Source of the DNA: Streptomyces sp. Tu 3180
GTDB lineage: Bacteria; Actinomycetota; Actinomycetes; Streptomycetales; Streptomycetaceae
Direction of reading: 5' to 3'
DNA length: 64,000 nucleotides
NCBI RefSeq assembly: GCF_009852415.1
Contig: NZ_WOXS01000002.1
Coordinates: 7,170,001 to 7,234,000 of the forward strand
Shown: piece by piece, positions 33,575-42,169 of the stretch
Position numbering within the stretch: the first letter of the stretch is position 1
Layout: each line of letters starts with the position of its first letter
Program-made: the position numbers and the translations under genes
Notes under the pieces: generated by a model
What the model was told of the DNA's origin: nothing
The model's input: the letters and a program-made list of their open reading frames with translations, nothing else
Database searches by the model: none

Positions 33575-35959
33575 TCAGCGCCCGCCGTTCTTCGGGTCGA
33601 CCAGGCCGGCCCGGCGCAGGGCGTCGGCCATCGCGCCGTTCACGGGCGCGGGCGCCTGGCGCGAGCCGCCGCCGTTGCCGCCACCGCCGCCGCGGCGGCC
33701 CTGGCGCTGCTGCGGCGGACGCCCGCCGCGCTGCCGGCGCTCACCGCCGCCCGCCTGGCCCGCCCGGTCCTGCCCGGACGCCTCGTCGTCCAGCCGCAGC
33801 GTCAGCGAGATCCGCTTGCGCGGGATGTCCACGTCCAGGACCTTCACCTTGACGATGTCGCCCGGCTTCACCACGTCCCGCGGGTCCTTGACGAACGTCT
33901 TCGACATCGCGGAGACGTGCACCAGGCCGTCCTGGTGGACACCGACGTCGACGAAGGCCCCGAAGGCGGCCACGTTCGTCACCACGCCCTCCAGGACCAT
34001 CCCGGGGGCCAGGTCGGAGATCTTCTCCACGCCCTCCTTGAAGGCGGCCGTCCTGAACGCCGGCCGGGGGTCGCGGCCCGGCTTCTCCAGCTCCTTGAGG
34101 ATGTCGCCGACCGTCGGCAGGCCGAACTTCTCGTCCACGAAGTCCTGCGGCCTCAGCGACCGCAGCACCGCCGTGTTGCCGATCAGGGAGGCGACCTCCT
34201 GGCCGGAGCTCTTCACCATGCGCCGGACGACCGGGTAGGCCTCCGGGTGCACGCTGGAGGCGTCCAGCGGGTCGTCGCCGCCGCGGATCCGCAGGAAGCC
34301 CGCGCACTGCTCGTACGCCTTGGGGCCGAGCCGCGGGACCTTCTTCAGCTCGGCCCGCGACCGGAACGGCCCGTTGCCGTCCCGGTGGGCCACGATGTTC
34401 TCGGCGAGCCCGGAGGTGATGCCGGAGACCCGGGCGAGCAGCGGGGCCGACGCGGTGTTGACGTCCACGCCCACGCCGTTCACACAGTCCTCCACCACCG
34501 CGTCCAGCGAACGCGACAGCTTCACCTCGGACAGGTCGTGCTGGTACTGGCCGACGCCGATCGACTTGGGGTCGATCTTCACCAGCTCGGCCAGCGGGTC
34601 CTGGAGCCGGCGGGCGATCGAGACCGCGCCGCGCAGCGACACGTCCATGTCCGGCAGCTCCTGGGAGGCGAAGGCGGAGGCCGAGTACACGGAGGCGCCC
34701 GCCTCGGACACCATCACCTTCGTCAGGTTCAGCTCGGGGTGCCGGGTGATGAGCTCGCCGGCGAGCTTGTCGGTCTCGCGCGAGGCGGTGCCGTTGCCGA
34801 TGGCGATCAGCTCGACCGCGTGCTCCTTCGCCAGCCGGGCCAGCTTGGCGATCGCCTCGTCCCACCGGTTGGCGGGGACGTGCGGGTGGATCACGTCCGT
34901 GGCCACGACCTTGCCGGTCGCGTCGACCACGGCGACCTTCACGCCCGTGCGGAAGCCGGGGTCGAGGCCGAGCGTCGCGCGCGTGCCGGCCGGTGCGGCC
35001 AGCAGCAGGTCGCGCAGGTTGGCCGCGAACACCCGCACCGCCTCGTCCTCGGCGGCCGTGCGCAGCCGCAGGCGCAGGTCGATGCCGAGGTGCACCAGGA
35101 TGCGGGTGCGCCAGGCCCAGCGGACCGTGTCCAGCAGCCACTTGTCGCCCGGACGCCCCCGGTCGGCGATCCCGAACCGGTTCGCGACGATCCCCTCGTA
35201 CGACGACGGACCGTCCACCGGCTCCTCCGGCTCCAGGACGAGGTCGAGGACCTCCTCCTTCTCGCCGCGCAGCATCGCCAGGACCCGGTGCGAGGGCAGC
35301 TCGGTGAAGGGCTCGGCGAAGTCGAAGTAGTCCGCGAACTTCGCGCCCGCCTCCTCCTTGCCCTCGCGCACCTTGGCGGCCAGCCGGCCGCGCACCCACA
35401 TGCGCTCGCGCAGCTCGCCGATCAGGTCGGCGTCCTCCGAGAACCGCTCGGTGAGGATCGCCCGCGCGCCGTCCAGGGCGGCCTGCGGATCGGCGACGCC
35501 CTTGCCGGCGTCCACGAACGCGGCGGCCGCGGCGAGGGGCTCGACACCCGGATCGGCGAGCAGCCCCTCCGCCAGCGGCTCCAGCCCCGCCTCGCGCGCG
35601 ATCTGCGCCTTGGTGCGCCGCTTGGGCTTGTACGGCAGGTAGACGTCCTCCAGGCGCGCCTTGGTCTCCGCGCCCCGGATCCGGGCCTCGAGCTCGGCGG
35701 TGAGCTTGCCCTGCTCGCGCACCGACTCCAGGACCGCCGTCCGGCGCTCCTCCAGCTCCCGCAGATAGCGCAGCCGCTCCTCGATCGTGCGCAGCTGCGC
35801 GTCGTCGAGCATCTCGGTCGCTTCCTTGCGGTAGCGGGCGATGAAGGGCACCGTCGAACCGCCGTCGAGCAGTTCCACGGCGGCCTTGACCTGCCGCTCC
35901 CGTACGCCGAGCTCCTCGGCGATCCTGCCTTCGATGGACCCTGCGAGGGGTGTCGTCAC
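33575..35959 (-). CDS. tex: Tex-like RNA-binding transcription accessory protein
   Basis: Predicted 794-residue nucleic-acid-binding protein. Order of domains: N-terminal helical Tex domain (about 1-190, with VPFIARYRKEATEMLDDAQLR), YqgF/RNase H-like core (about 320-450, LGLDPGFRTGVKVAVVD), helix-hairpin-helix (about 480-560, VNTASAPLLARVSGI) and an S1 domain (about 635-705, GMVLEGVVTNVAAFGAFVDVG). A Gly/Arg-rich tail of about 80 residues follows and probably adds RNA binding. Tex binds RNA and associates with transcription complexes. GTG at 35959 is chosen by family length. Monocistronic. Confidence 0.93.
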   Translation of the reverse strand: MTTPLAGSIEGRIAEELGVRERQVKAAVELLDGGSTVPFIARYRKEATEMLDDAQLRTIEERLRYLRELEERRTAVLESVREQGKLTAELEARIRGAETKARLEDVYLPYKPKRRTKAQIAREAGLEPLAEGLLADPGVEPLAAAAAFVDAGKGVADPQAALDGARAILTERFSEDADLIGELRERMWVRGRLAAKVREGKEEAGAKFADYFDFAEPFTELPSHRVLAMLRGEKEEVLDLVLEPEEPVDGPSSYEGIVANRFGIADRGRPGDKWLLDTVRWAWRTRILVHLGIDLRLRLRTAAEDEAVRVFAANLRDLLLAAPAGTRATLGLDPGFRTGVKVAVVDATGKVVATDVIHPHVPANRWDEAIAKLARLAKEHAVELIAIGNGTASRETDKLAGELITRHPELNLTKVMVSEAGASVYSASAFASQELPDMDVSLRGAVSIARRLQDPLAELVKIDPKSIGVGQYQHDLSEVKLSRSLDAVVEDCVNGVGVDVNTASAPLLARVSGITSGLAENIVAHRDGNGPFRSRAELKKVPRLGPKAYEQCAGFLRIRGGDDPLDASSVHPEAYPVVRRMVKSSGQEVASLIGNTAVLRSLRPQDFVDEKFGLPTVGDILKELEKPGRDPRPAFRTAAFKEGVEKISDLAPGMVLEGVVTNVAAFGAFVDVGVHQDGLVHVSAMSKTFVKDPRDVVKPGDIVKVKVLDVDIPRKRISLTLRLDDEASGQDRAGQAGGGERRQRGGRPPQQRQGRRGGGGGNGGGSRQAPAPVNGAMADALRRAGLVDPKNGGR

Positions 35960-36064
35960 GTTCCCGTACCGCCTTCTCCACTGAGGTTGCGCGGCAATTG
36001 TGGCAGGTGGAGCCGACAACCGGGGATCAGGGCGGCGACCCGCCCGGGCCCCGCGGGGGCGGTG

Positions 36065-36196
36065 TCAGGCGCGGTGGCCGCGGGCGGTGGACGAGGCCCC
36101 GCCGAAGAGCCGGGCCAGCGCCCGGAACGGCAGTGTCACGACGGTGGCGACGGCGCCGCCGATCTGGCGCAGGACGTCTGCGATGGCACGGAACAC
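36065..36196 (-). CDS. 43-residue small protein with LPFRALARLFGG motif
   Basis: Predicted small amphipathic or membrane-associated protein: FRAIADVLRQIGGAVATVVTLPFRALARLFGGA and a basic tail. It starts at a GTG (36196) with AAGGGG about 6 bases upstream. I recall similar short LPFR-type Streptomyces proteins of unknown function. A TTGACG hexamer at 36271-36266 could be its -35. Confidence 0.6.
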   Translation of the reverse strand: MFRAIADVLRQIGGAVATVVTLPFRALARLFGGASSTARGHRA

Positions 36197-36375
36197 GTGT
36201 TTCCCCTTCCGTTTCGTCTCCCGGCCGCGGCGGCCGGGACGGACTTCGTGACGGAGCGTGTACCTCGTCAACGCTTCAACATGCATGCCGCCCCCTGCCT
36301 GCCTGCCGGGCATGGCAGGAAAGGTGGGGAACCCGTCATTGCGGCCATGACGCGGCCCCGCCGAGAATCGACCGC

Positions 36376-37344
36376 ATGGCGCAGCGAACCGTGCTCGTCG
36401 TCCTCTTCGACGGCGTGCAGAGCCTCGATGTCACCGGCCCCGTGGAGGTCTTCGCGGGCGCCGAGACGCACACGCCGGGCACGTACCGGCTGTGCACCGC
36501 CTCCCTGGACGGCGCTCCCGTGCGCACCGGCAGCGGCCTGACCGTCGTACCGGACGGGGCCCTGGACGCCGCGCCCGACCCGCACACGCTCCTGGTCCCC
36601 GGGGGCCGGGGCACCCGCCGGCCCGATCCGGGACTGACCGACTGGCTGCGCCGGCACGGCCCGCGCGCCGAGCGCCTGGTCTCCGTCTGCACGGGAGCGG
36701 CCCTGCTCGCCGGGGCCGGGCTGCTGGACGGCCGCCGCGCCACCACGCACTGGGCCTACTGCGACACGCTGGCCCGCAACCACCCGGCCGTCGACGTCGA
36801 CCCCGATCCCATCTACGTCCGCGACGGCCGCGTCGCCACGTCCGCCGGCGTCACCTCGGGCATCGACCTGGCGCTCGCCCTGGTCGAGGAGGACCTGGGC
36901 CGGGAGGCCGCCCTCACCGTCGCCCGGCACCTGGTGGTGTTCCTGCGCCGCCCCGGGAACCAGGCGCAGTTCAGCGCCCAGCTCGCCGCCCAGACCGCGC
37001 GGCGCGAGCCCTTGCGCGAGGTCCAGCAGTGGATCACCGAGCACCCCGACGCCGAGCTGACCGTCGAGGCGCTCGCGGCCCGCGCCGCCCTCTCCCCGCG
37101 CCACTTCGCCCGCGCCTTCCGCGCCGAGACCGGCACGACGCCGGGCCGCTACGTCGACCGGGTACGCCTCGAGCACGCCCGGCGCCTGCTGGAGGACACC
37201 GGTGACGGCGTCGAAGAGATCTCCCGCGCCAGCGGCTACGGCACCCCCGAGGCGATGCGGCGCGCCTTCGTCCGCGCCCTCGGCGCGTCACCGGCGGAGT
37301 ACCGACGCCGCTTCCGGCCCGCTCCCACGCCCGCCCGCCCCTGA
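36376..37344 (+). CDS. GlxA-type AraC-family regulator with DJ-1/PfpI domain
   Basis: Predicted 322-residue regulator. Residues about 5-170 form a DJ-1/PfpI (class I glutamine amidotransferase-like) domain, with the nucleophile-elbow Cys in SVCTGA and SAGVTSGIDLAL. Residues about 215-310 are the double HTH of the AraC family (LAARAALSPRHFARAFRAETGTTPGRYVDRVRLEHARRLL). GlxA-like proteins affect development and glycan deposition in Streptomyces. A free-standing DJ-1 protein gene follows 10 bases downstream, as is common in this group. Confidence 0.9.
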   Translation: MAQRTVLVVLFDGVQSLDVTGPVEVFAGAETHTPGTYRLCTASLDGAPVRTGSGLTVVPDGALDAAPDPHTLLVPGGRGTRRPDPGLTDWLRRHGPRAERLVSVCTGAALLAGAGLLDGRRATTHWAYCDTLARNHPAVDVDPDPIYVRDGRVATSAGVTSGIDLALALVEEDLGREAALTVARHLVVFLRRPGNQAQFSAQLAAQTARREPLREVQQWITEHPDAELTVEALAARAALSPRHFARAFRAETGTTPGRYVDRVRLEHARRLLEDTGDGVEEISRASGYGTPEAMRRAFVRALGASPAEYRRRFRPAPTPARP

Positions 37345-37354
37345 AAGGCCACCG

Positions 37355-38005
37355 ATGCAGATCGCCGTCGTCCTCTTCGACCGCTTCACCGCCCTCGACG
37401 CCGTGGGCCCGTACGAGACCCTCGGCCGCCTCCCGGACGCGCGGACCGTCTTCGTCGCCGAGCGGACCGGACCCGTGCGCGCCGACACCGGTGCGCTCGC
37501 GCTCACCGCGGACCGGACCCTGGCCGAGGTGCAGAGCCCGGACATCGTCGTCGTCCCCGGCGGCCCCGGGCAGACGCCCCAGATGGAGAACGAGGCCCTG
37601 CTGGACTGGCTGCGCACCGCCGACGCCACCAGCACCTGGACGACGTCCGTGTGCACCGGCTCCCTGCTGCTCGCCGCCGCCGGGCTCCTCGAAGGGCGCC
37701 GTGCGACCTCGCACTGGCTGGCCCTGGACCAGCTGAGGCGGTTCGGCGCCGAACCGACGGGGGAGCGGGTCGTCACCGACGGCAAGTACATGACGGCGGC
37801 CGGCGTCTCGTCCGGCATCGACATGGGCCTCACCCTGCTCGGCCGGATCGCCGGGGACGAACACGCCCAGGCGGTCCAGCTCGCCACGGAGTACGACCCC
37901 CAGCCGCCCTACGACGCGGGATCGCCGGGGAAGGCGCCCGCGCATCTCGTGGAGAGGCTCCGGTCGGGGAGCCGCTTCATCCTGGAGCAGCCGCGGTCCA
38001 CGTGA
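37355..38005 (+). CDS. DJ-1/PfpI family protein
   Basis: Predicted 216-residue single-domain DJ-1/PfpI protein closely resembling the N-terminal half of the preceding regulator: IAVVLFDRFTALDAVGPYE, VVPGGPG, the Cys elbow SVCTGSLLLAAAGLL, then AAGVSSGIDMGLTLL. Relatives include isonitrile hydratase (InhA) and glyoxalase/deglycase proteins; the activity here is unknown. It is the second gene of the operon, and its 3' end overlaps the convergent enoyl-CoA hydratase gene by 29 bases. Confidence 0.85.
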   Translation: MQIAVVLFDRFTALDAVGPYETLGRLPDARTVFVAERTGPVRADTGALALTADRTLAEVQSPDIVVVPGGPGQTPQMENEALLDWLRTADATSTWTTSVCTGSLLLAAAGLLEGRRATSHWLALDQLRRFGAEPTGERVVTDGKYMTAAGVSSGIDMGLTLLGRIAGDEHAQAVQLATEYDPQPPYDAGSPGKAPAHLVERLRSGSRFILEQPRST

Positions 38006-38735
38006 AGCGCGGCGGCCGGCGCTCCAGGAAGGCGGCGACCCCCTCCGCGGCGTCGCCGCTTCCGCGCGCCTGCTCCTCCCAGTGGGCGTCGCGGTCGGTG
38101 CGGCCGTCCGCGAACTCCTTCGCCGCGGCCTGCGTCAGCTGCGAGCGGGACGCCAGGATCCGGGTGAACTCCGCGACCCGCCCGTCCAGTTCGCCCCCGG
38201 GCAGCACCTCGTCCACCAGGCCGGCGCGCAGGGCCCGCTCGGCGTCGATCAACTCGCCCGAGAACAGCAGGTACTTGGCGGTCGCCGGTCCCACCAGCGA
38301 CACCAGCCGCCGGGTGGAGGACGCCGGGTAGACGATCCCGAGCTTCGCCGGCGTCACGCCGAACCGCGCCCCCCGCTCCGCGAACCGCAGGTCGCAGGCC
38401 GCCGCCAGCTGCGCACCGCCGCCCACGCAGTGCCCCCGGACCGCCGCCACGGTCGGCTTGGGGAAGGCGGCGAGCGCCTCCTCCGCCGCGACGGCCAGCC
38501 GCTGGGCCCGGAGCGGTGACCCCTGGAGCGTGGAGATGTCGGCCCCCGCGCAGAACGTCCCGCCCTCGCCGGTGAGTACCAGCGCCCGCACCCCCGGGTC
38601 GGCCGCCAGCGCGTCGAGCAGCGGCGGCAGGGCGGCCCACATCGCGGCCGTCATGGCGTTGCGCTTCGCCGGATGACGGATGACGACCGTGGCGACCGAG
38701 TCGGCGACGCCGTGCAGCAGCTGGGGCTCCTCCAT
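37977..38735 (-). CDS. Enoyl-CoA hydratase/isomerase family protein
   Basis: Predicted 252-residue crotonase-fold protein. Oxyanion-hole segments are GTFCAGADISTLQG (about 59-72) and VRGHCVGGGAQLAAACDLRFA (about 98-118). The second catalytic-glutamate position of true hydratases, after GARFGVTPAKLGIVYPA, has no obvious Glu, so isomerase or another crotonase activity is possible. Its 3' end overlaps the convergent DJ-1 gene by 29 bases. The ATG at 38735 opens a divergent region with the HdeD-like gene. Confidence 0.87.
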   Translation of the reverse strand: MEEPQLLHGVADSVATVVIRHPAKRNAMTAAMWAALPPLLDALAADPGVRALVLTGEGGTFCAGADISTLQGSPLRAQRLAVAAEEALAAFPKPTVAAVRGHCVGGGAQLAAACDLRFAERGARFGVTPAKLGIVYPASSTRRLVSLVGPATAKYLLFSGELIDAERALRAGLVDEVLPGGELDGRVAEFTRILASRSQLTQAAAKEFADGRTDRDAHWEEQARGSGDAAEGVAAFLERRPPRFTWTAAAPG

Positions 38736-38848
38736 GCGCCGGATGCTATCCGCCCCGGTTGGAGCGCTGATCGGCGGGAGTCGGCTCGGCGCCGCACGGG
38801 CGGACGGCGGAGACTGGGGAGAGGGGGCACGGGAGCGAGGAGGCGCTC

Positions 38849-39508
38849 ATGACCCGTTCCACCAAGCCCCACGGCGAGGCGGCGAAACTGAGCCGCGGCT
38901 TCGGCTGGCTCGCCGTGCTCGGAGTGATCCTGGTCCTCGCGGGGCTGGCCGGCCTCGTCCACACCGCCGTCGCCACCCTGACCACGATGCTGCTGTTCGG
39001 CTGGCTGCTGCTGATCGGCGGCGTGGTCGGGCTGCTGCACGCCGTCCAGGCCCGGCACACCAATTTCTTCTGGCTCGGCGTGGTCGTCGCGGCCCTGAAC
39101 ATCGCGGCCGGCGTGGTGGTCCTGAAGACCCCGGAGGCCTCGGCCGAGGCGCTGACCATGTTCGCCGCGCTGCTGTTCCTCACCGGAGGGGTGTTCCGGC
39201 TCGTGGGCAGCCTGGTGGTGCGCGGACCGCAGTTCGGCTGGACGCTCGTGCAGGGAGCCTTCGGACTGCTCCTCGGCATCCTGGTGCTGGCCTCCTGGCC
39301 GAGCAGCAGCCGGTACGTCATCGGTACGTTCTTCTCCCTCGCCCTGCTCTTCGACGGGCTCGGCCTGATCGCCACCGGCTACGGCGGACGCAGGATCGTC
39401 GGCATGGTCTCCGACCGGCTGGCCGGTGAGGAGGACGCACGCAGGACGCGGAGGGAGCGGCCGCACGGGACGGACCCGTCGGCCGCCGAACCCGTACAAC
39501 CCGAATAG
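38849..39508 (+). CDS. HdeD-like (DUF308) membrane protein
   Basis: Predicted 219-residue integral membrane protein with six hydrophobic spans in three repeated pairs between about 18 and 185, and a charged C-terminal tail. This matches the HdeD/DUF308 family, linked to acid resistance in enterobacteria and uncharacterised in Streptomyces. ATG at 38849 has GAGGAGG 5-6 bases upstream. The 138-base gap that follows suggests a separate transcript. Confidence 0.8.
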   Translation: MTRSTKPHGEAAKLSRGFGWLAVLGVILVLAGLAGLVHTAVATLTTMLLFGWLLLIGGVVGLLHAVQARHTNFFWLGVVVAALNIAAGVVVLKTPEASAEALTMFAALLFLTGGVFRLVGSLVVRGPQFGWTLVQGAFGLLLGILVLASWPSSSRYVIGTFFSLALLFDGLGLIATGYGGRRIVGMVSDRLAGEEDARRTRRERPHGTDPSAAEPVQPE

Positions 39509-39646
39509 TTCGCCGACACGGCACACGGCGGACCGGAACAGTCCCGCAATCGACGGTGTCATACGCCAACGGTCAGAAGCGCTCGATATGCGCCCACTTG
39601 TGTTCAGCGCTTCGGTGCGGAGCGGATCCTTACCAACACTCGACGT

Positions 39647-40186
39647 GTGGCGACAATCGAGCGCGAGGGTGGCGACCGGACGATGGACGACCAGGGGCGC
39701 GGGCCCGGCCCACGCCCACAGGGCGCGGAAGGCCCCGTCGAGGCGGGGAGCGCGGGTCCGCTGCCGTACGAAGGCGTCTGGCGGTTCACCGCCCCGGCCG
39801 TCGACGTCTCGGTCCCGCAGGCCCGCCACGCCGTGCGGGACCTGCTGCTGCGCCAGGGGGTGCCGGTCGCGGACGACGTGCTGCAGGGGCTGCTGCTGAT
39901 CGTCTCGGAGCTGGTCACCAACGCCGTGCGGCACGCGGCGCTGCTGTCCCCGGTGCTCGCCGTCGAGGTCGCCGTCGGCGCCGAGTGGATCCGGGTGTCC
40001 GTGGAGGACAACCACCCCTACCGCCCGACCGCCCTGGAGGCCGACCACGGCCGCACCGGCGGCCGGGGGCTGCTCCTGGTGTACGAGATCACCCGTGAGG
40101 CGGGCGGGGTGTGCGACGTCGAGCACACCGCGAGCGGCGGCAAGGTGATCTGGGCCGCCCTGCCGCTCAAACCCGCGCAGCTCTAG
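39647..40186 (+). CDS. RsbW-like ATP-binding (HATPase_c_2) protein
   Basis: Predicted 179-residue single-domain GHKL ATPase of the anti-sigma/serine-kinase type, very abundant in Streptomyces. N-box: LLIVSELVTNAVRHA. G1-like motif: VSVEDNHP. G2: GGRGLLLVYEI. About 40 N-terminal Gly/Pro-rich residues are variable. It could phosphorylate an anti-anti-sigma factor; no partner is adjacent. GTG at 39647 is the first start, but an ATG at 39683 is a fair alternative. It converges on idi. Confidence 0.83.
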   Translation: MATIEREGGDRTMDDQGRGPGPRPQGAEGPVEAGSAGPLPYEGVWRFTAPAVDVSVPQARHAVRDLLLRQGVPVADDVLQGLLLIVSELVTNAVRHAALLSPVLAVEVAVGAEWIRVSVEDNHPYRPTALEADHGRTGGRGLLLVYEITREAGGVCDVEHTASGGKVIWAALPLKPAQL

Positions 40187-40205
40187 CCGGCGGCCGGTCC
40201 TGCGG

Positions 40206-40799
40206 TCACCAGCCGGCCGACGGCCCCGTCAGCTCCCGGACCGCCGGGCGGGCCGCGTCCAGGACGGTCATGAACCAGGACGAGAACGTGTCCTTCGCGT
40301 GCCGCCGCGCCAGCTCGGCCGGGGTCACGAACGCCGTCGACGCCACCTCCGCCGGGTCCGGCCGCAGCGAGGACTGCACCATGCCGACGAAGAGGTGGTT
40401 GTACTCCTGCTCCACCAGACCCGAGGCCGGGTCCGGGTGGTTGTAGCGGACCGTGCCGGCCTCGGCGAGCAGGGAGGGCGAGACCCCCAGCTCCTCGAAC
40501 GTCCGCCGGGACGCCGCCGCGAACGGCGCCTCACCGGGATAGGGGTGACCGCAGCAGGTGTTGGACCACACACCGGGGGAGTGGTACTTGCCCAGCGCGC
40601 GCTGCTGGAGCAGCAGCCGCCCGAACTCGTCGAACAGGAAGACCGAGAACGCCCGGTGCAGCCGCCCCGGCGGCTGATGGGCGGCCAGCTTCTCCGCGGT
40701 GCCGATCGTCACACCGTCCTCGTCGACCAGTTCCAGCAAAATCGCCTCTGCGGTGCCGTCCGACGCGCCGTGCGTCGCGGTGGCAGGTGTGATCGGCAT
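40206..40799 (-). CDS. idi: Isopentenyl-diphosphate delta-isomerase, type 1
   Basis: Predicted 197-residue Nudix-fold isomerase interconverting IPP and DMAPP. The catalytic Cys lies in NTCCGHPYPGE (Cys83 by position) and the catalytic Glu in VEQEYNHLF (Glu130/Glu132). The Nudix-like AASRRTFEELG follows. ATG at 40799 is chosen because AAGG lies 6 bases upstream; an ATG two codons earlier is also in frame. About 10 kb from the hopanoid operon, it balances the C5 precursors that the operon consumes. The 287 bases upstream hold no supported gene. Confidence 0.92.
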   Translation of the reverse strand: MPITPATATHGASDGTAEAILLELVDEDGVTIGTAEKLAAHQPPGRLHRAFSVFLFDEFGRLLLQQRALGKYHSPGVWSNTCCGHPYPGEAPFAAASRRTFEELGVSPSLLAEAGTVRYNHPDPASGLVEQEYNHLFVGMVQSSLRPDPAEVASTAFVTPAELARRHAKDTFSSWFMTVLDAARPAVRELTGPSAGW

Positions 40800-41054
40800 A
40801 CCCATCCTTCACTCGGTCCTCGCGCCCCAAGTCTGCCGCACGAATCCGGCACTCCCGGCACTCCGCCGCACACCCGCATGTCCCGGGGACGGCGCGGGAG
40901 GCGGACGGCACCGGCCGGAGACCGGAAGGCGGGGCCCGGAAGCGTGACCCGGAAGGCGATCGTGCCCGCAGCGGCCGGAGGGGAACCGTCCGCACCGGGC
41001 GCCGTGGGCGCAGGGACGCCGCCGAGGGGGGCGGAAGGAGGCGTTTCCCGCCCG

Positions 41055-41076
41055 CCGGGCGCGCCCGCGCGCCCGG
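41055..41076 (-). terminator. Hairpin terminator of the CDF transporter gene
   Basis: CCGGGCGCG (41055-41063) pairs with CGCGCCCGG (41068-41076) with a 4-base loop, just beyond the minus-strand stop. Confidence 0.6.
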
Positions 41077-41086
41077 CCGGGACGCG

Positions 41087-42025
41087 TCAGTGGCAGAGCC
41101 GCGCCTCGTGCTCCGCGTGCCCGTGGGGCTCCAGCTGGAAGGTGCAGTGCTCCACGTCGAAGTGGTCGCCCAGACAGCCCTGCAGCTCGTGCAGCATCTT
41201 CTCGTGCCCGATGGCGTTCAGGACCTCGGAGCTGACGACCACGTGCGCGGAGAGCACCGGCATCCCCGAGGTGATCGTCCAGGCGTGCAGGTCGTGGACG
41301 TCCTCCACGCCGTCCGTGGCCAGGATGTGCGCCCGCACCCTGGCCATGTCGACGCCCTCGGGCGCCGCCTCCAGCAGCACGTCCAGGGTCTCGCGCAGCA
41401 GCTTCCAGGTGCGGGGCACGATCATCAGCGCGATCACCAGGGAGGCGACCGGGTCGGCGGCCGTCCAGCCGGTGGTCAGGATCACCAGCGCGGCCACGAT
41501 CACCGCCACCGAGCCGAGCGCGTCCGCCGCCACCTCCAGGAAGGCGCCGCGCACGTTCAGGCTCTCCTTCTGCCCGCGCATCAGCAGCGTCAGCGACACC
41601 AGGTTGGCGACCAGACCGATCGCGCCGAACACCATCGTCAGGCCGCCCTCGGTGCCGGCCGGGGTGATGAACCGCTGGACCGCCTCGTACAGCACGTAAC
41701 CGCCGACGCCGAGCAGCAGCAGGCAGTTGGCCAGCGCGGCCAGTATCTCCGCGCGGGCGTAGCCGAAGGTGCGGCGCTCGCTCGGCGGGCGGCTCGCGAA
41801 GTGGATCGCGAGCAGCGCCATACCCAGGCCCAGGGCGTCCGTCGCCATGTGGGCCGCGTCCGCGACCAGGGCGAGCGAGTCGGCCAGCACACCGCCGACG
41901 AGCTCGGTCACCATGACGCCGAGCGTGATCGCCAGCGCCACCCGCAGCCGGCCGCGGTACGCCGCGCTCGCGGTACCGCCGGCGGACGCGCCGTGCGCGT
42001 GCCCGTGATCGTGCCCAGCCCCCAT
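41087..42025 (-). CDS. Cation diffusion facilitator (CzcD-type metal exporter)
   Basis: Predicted 312-residue membrane protein with six spans and a histidine-rich N-terminus (GHDHGHAHG). It exports divalent metals, probably zinc, in exchange for protons. Metal-site residues include DAAHMATDALGLG in span 2 and the span 5 segment VAADALGSVAVIVAAL. The C-terminal cytosolic domain (about 210-295) includes VEDVHDLHAWTITSG. ATG at 42025 has GGAAGG upstream; an ATG 13 codons earlier lies in the promoter region. A GTGATC-N6-GATCAC palindrome upstream may be a metal-regulator site. Confidence 0.9.
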   Translation of the reverse strand: MGAGHDHGHAHGASAGGTASAAYRGRLRVALAITLGVMVTELVGGVLADSLALVADAAHMATDALGLGMALLAIHFASRPPSERRTFGYARAEILAALANCLLLLGVGGYVLYEAVQRFITPAGTEGGLTMVFGAIGLVANLVSLTLLMRGQKESLNVRGAFLEVAADALGSVAVIVAALVILTTGWTAADPVASLVIALMIVPRTWKLLRETLDVLLEAAPEGVDMARVRAHILATDGVEDVHDLHAWTITSGMPVLSAHVVVSSEVLNAIGHEKMLHELQGCLGDHFDVEHCTFQLEPHGHAEHEARLCH

Positions 42026-42040
42026 GAAAGCCGCCCTTCC

Positions 42041-42064
42041 GTGATCTGTCCGGATCACAGTCAA
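42041..42064 (-). promoter_or_regulatory. Palindrome and TTGACT box upstream of the CDF gene
   Basis: GTGATC (42041-42046) and GATCAC (42053-42058) form a perfect 6-bp inverted repeat directly downstream of TTGACT (minus strand 42064-42059). A repressor bound here would block a promoter using TTGACT. No good -10 was found. Confidence 0.4.
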
Positions 42065-42114
42065 CTACGGGCCGGGGGTATCCGGCAACGCGGCACTGAA
42101 CACCGTTGTCATGT

Positions 42115-42149
42115 GCCCTGACCTGCGCAAACGCCTCGCAGGTCAGGGC
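42115..42149 (-). terminator. Hairpin terminator of galE
   Basis: A 13-bp perfect stem (42115-42127 with 42137-42149, loop of 9) lies about 20 bases beyond the galE stop. Confidence 0.7.
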
Positions 42150-42169
42150 CGTGGGGACCCGGGGGCGGG

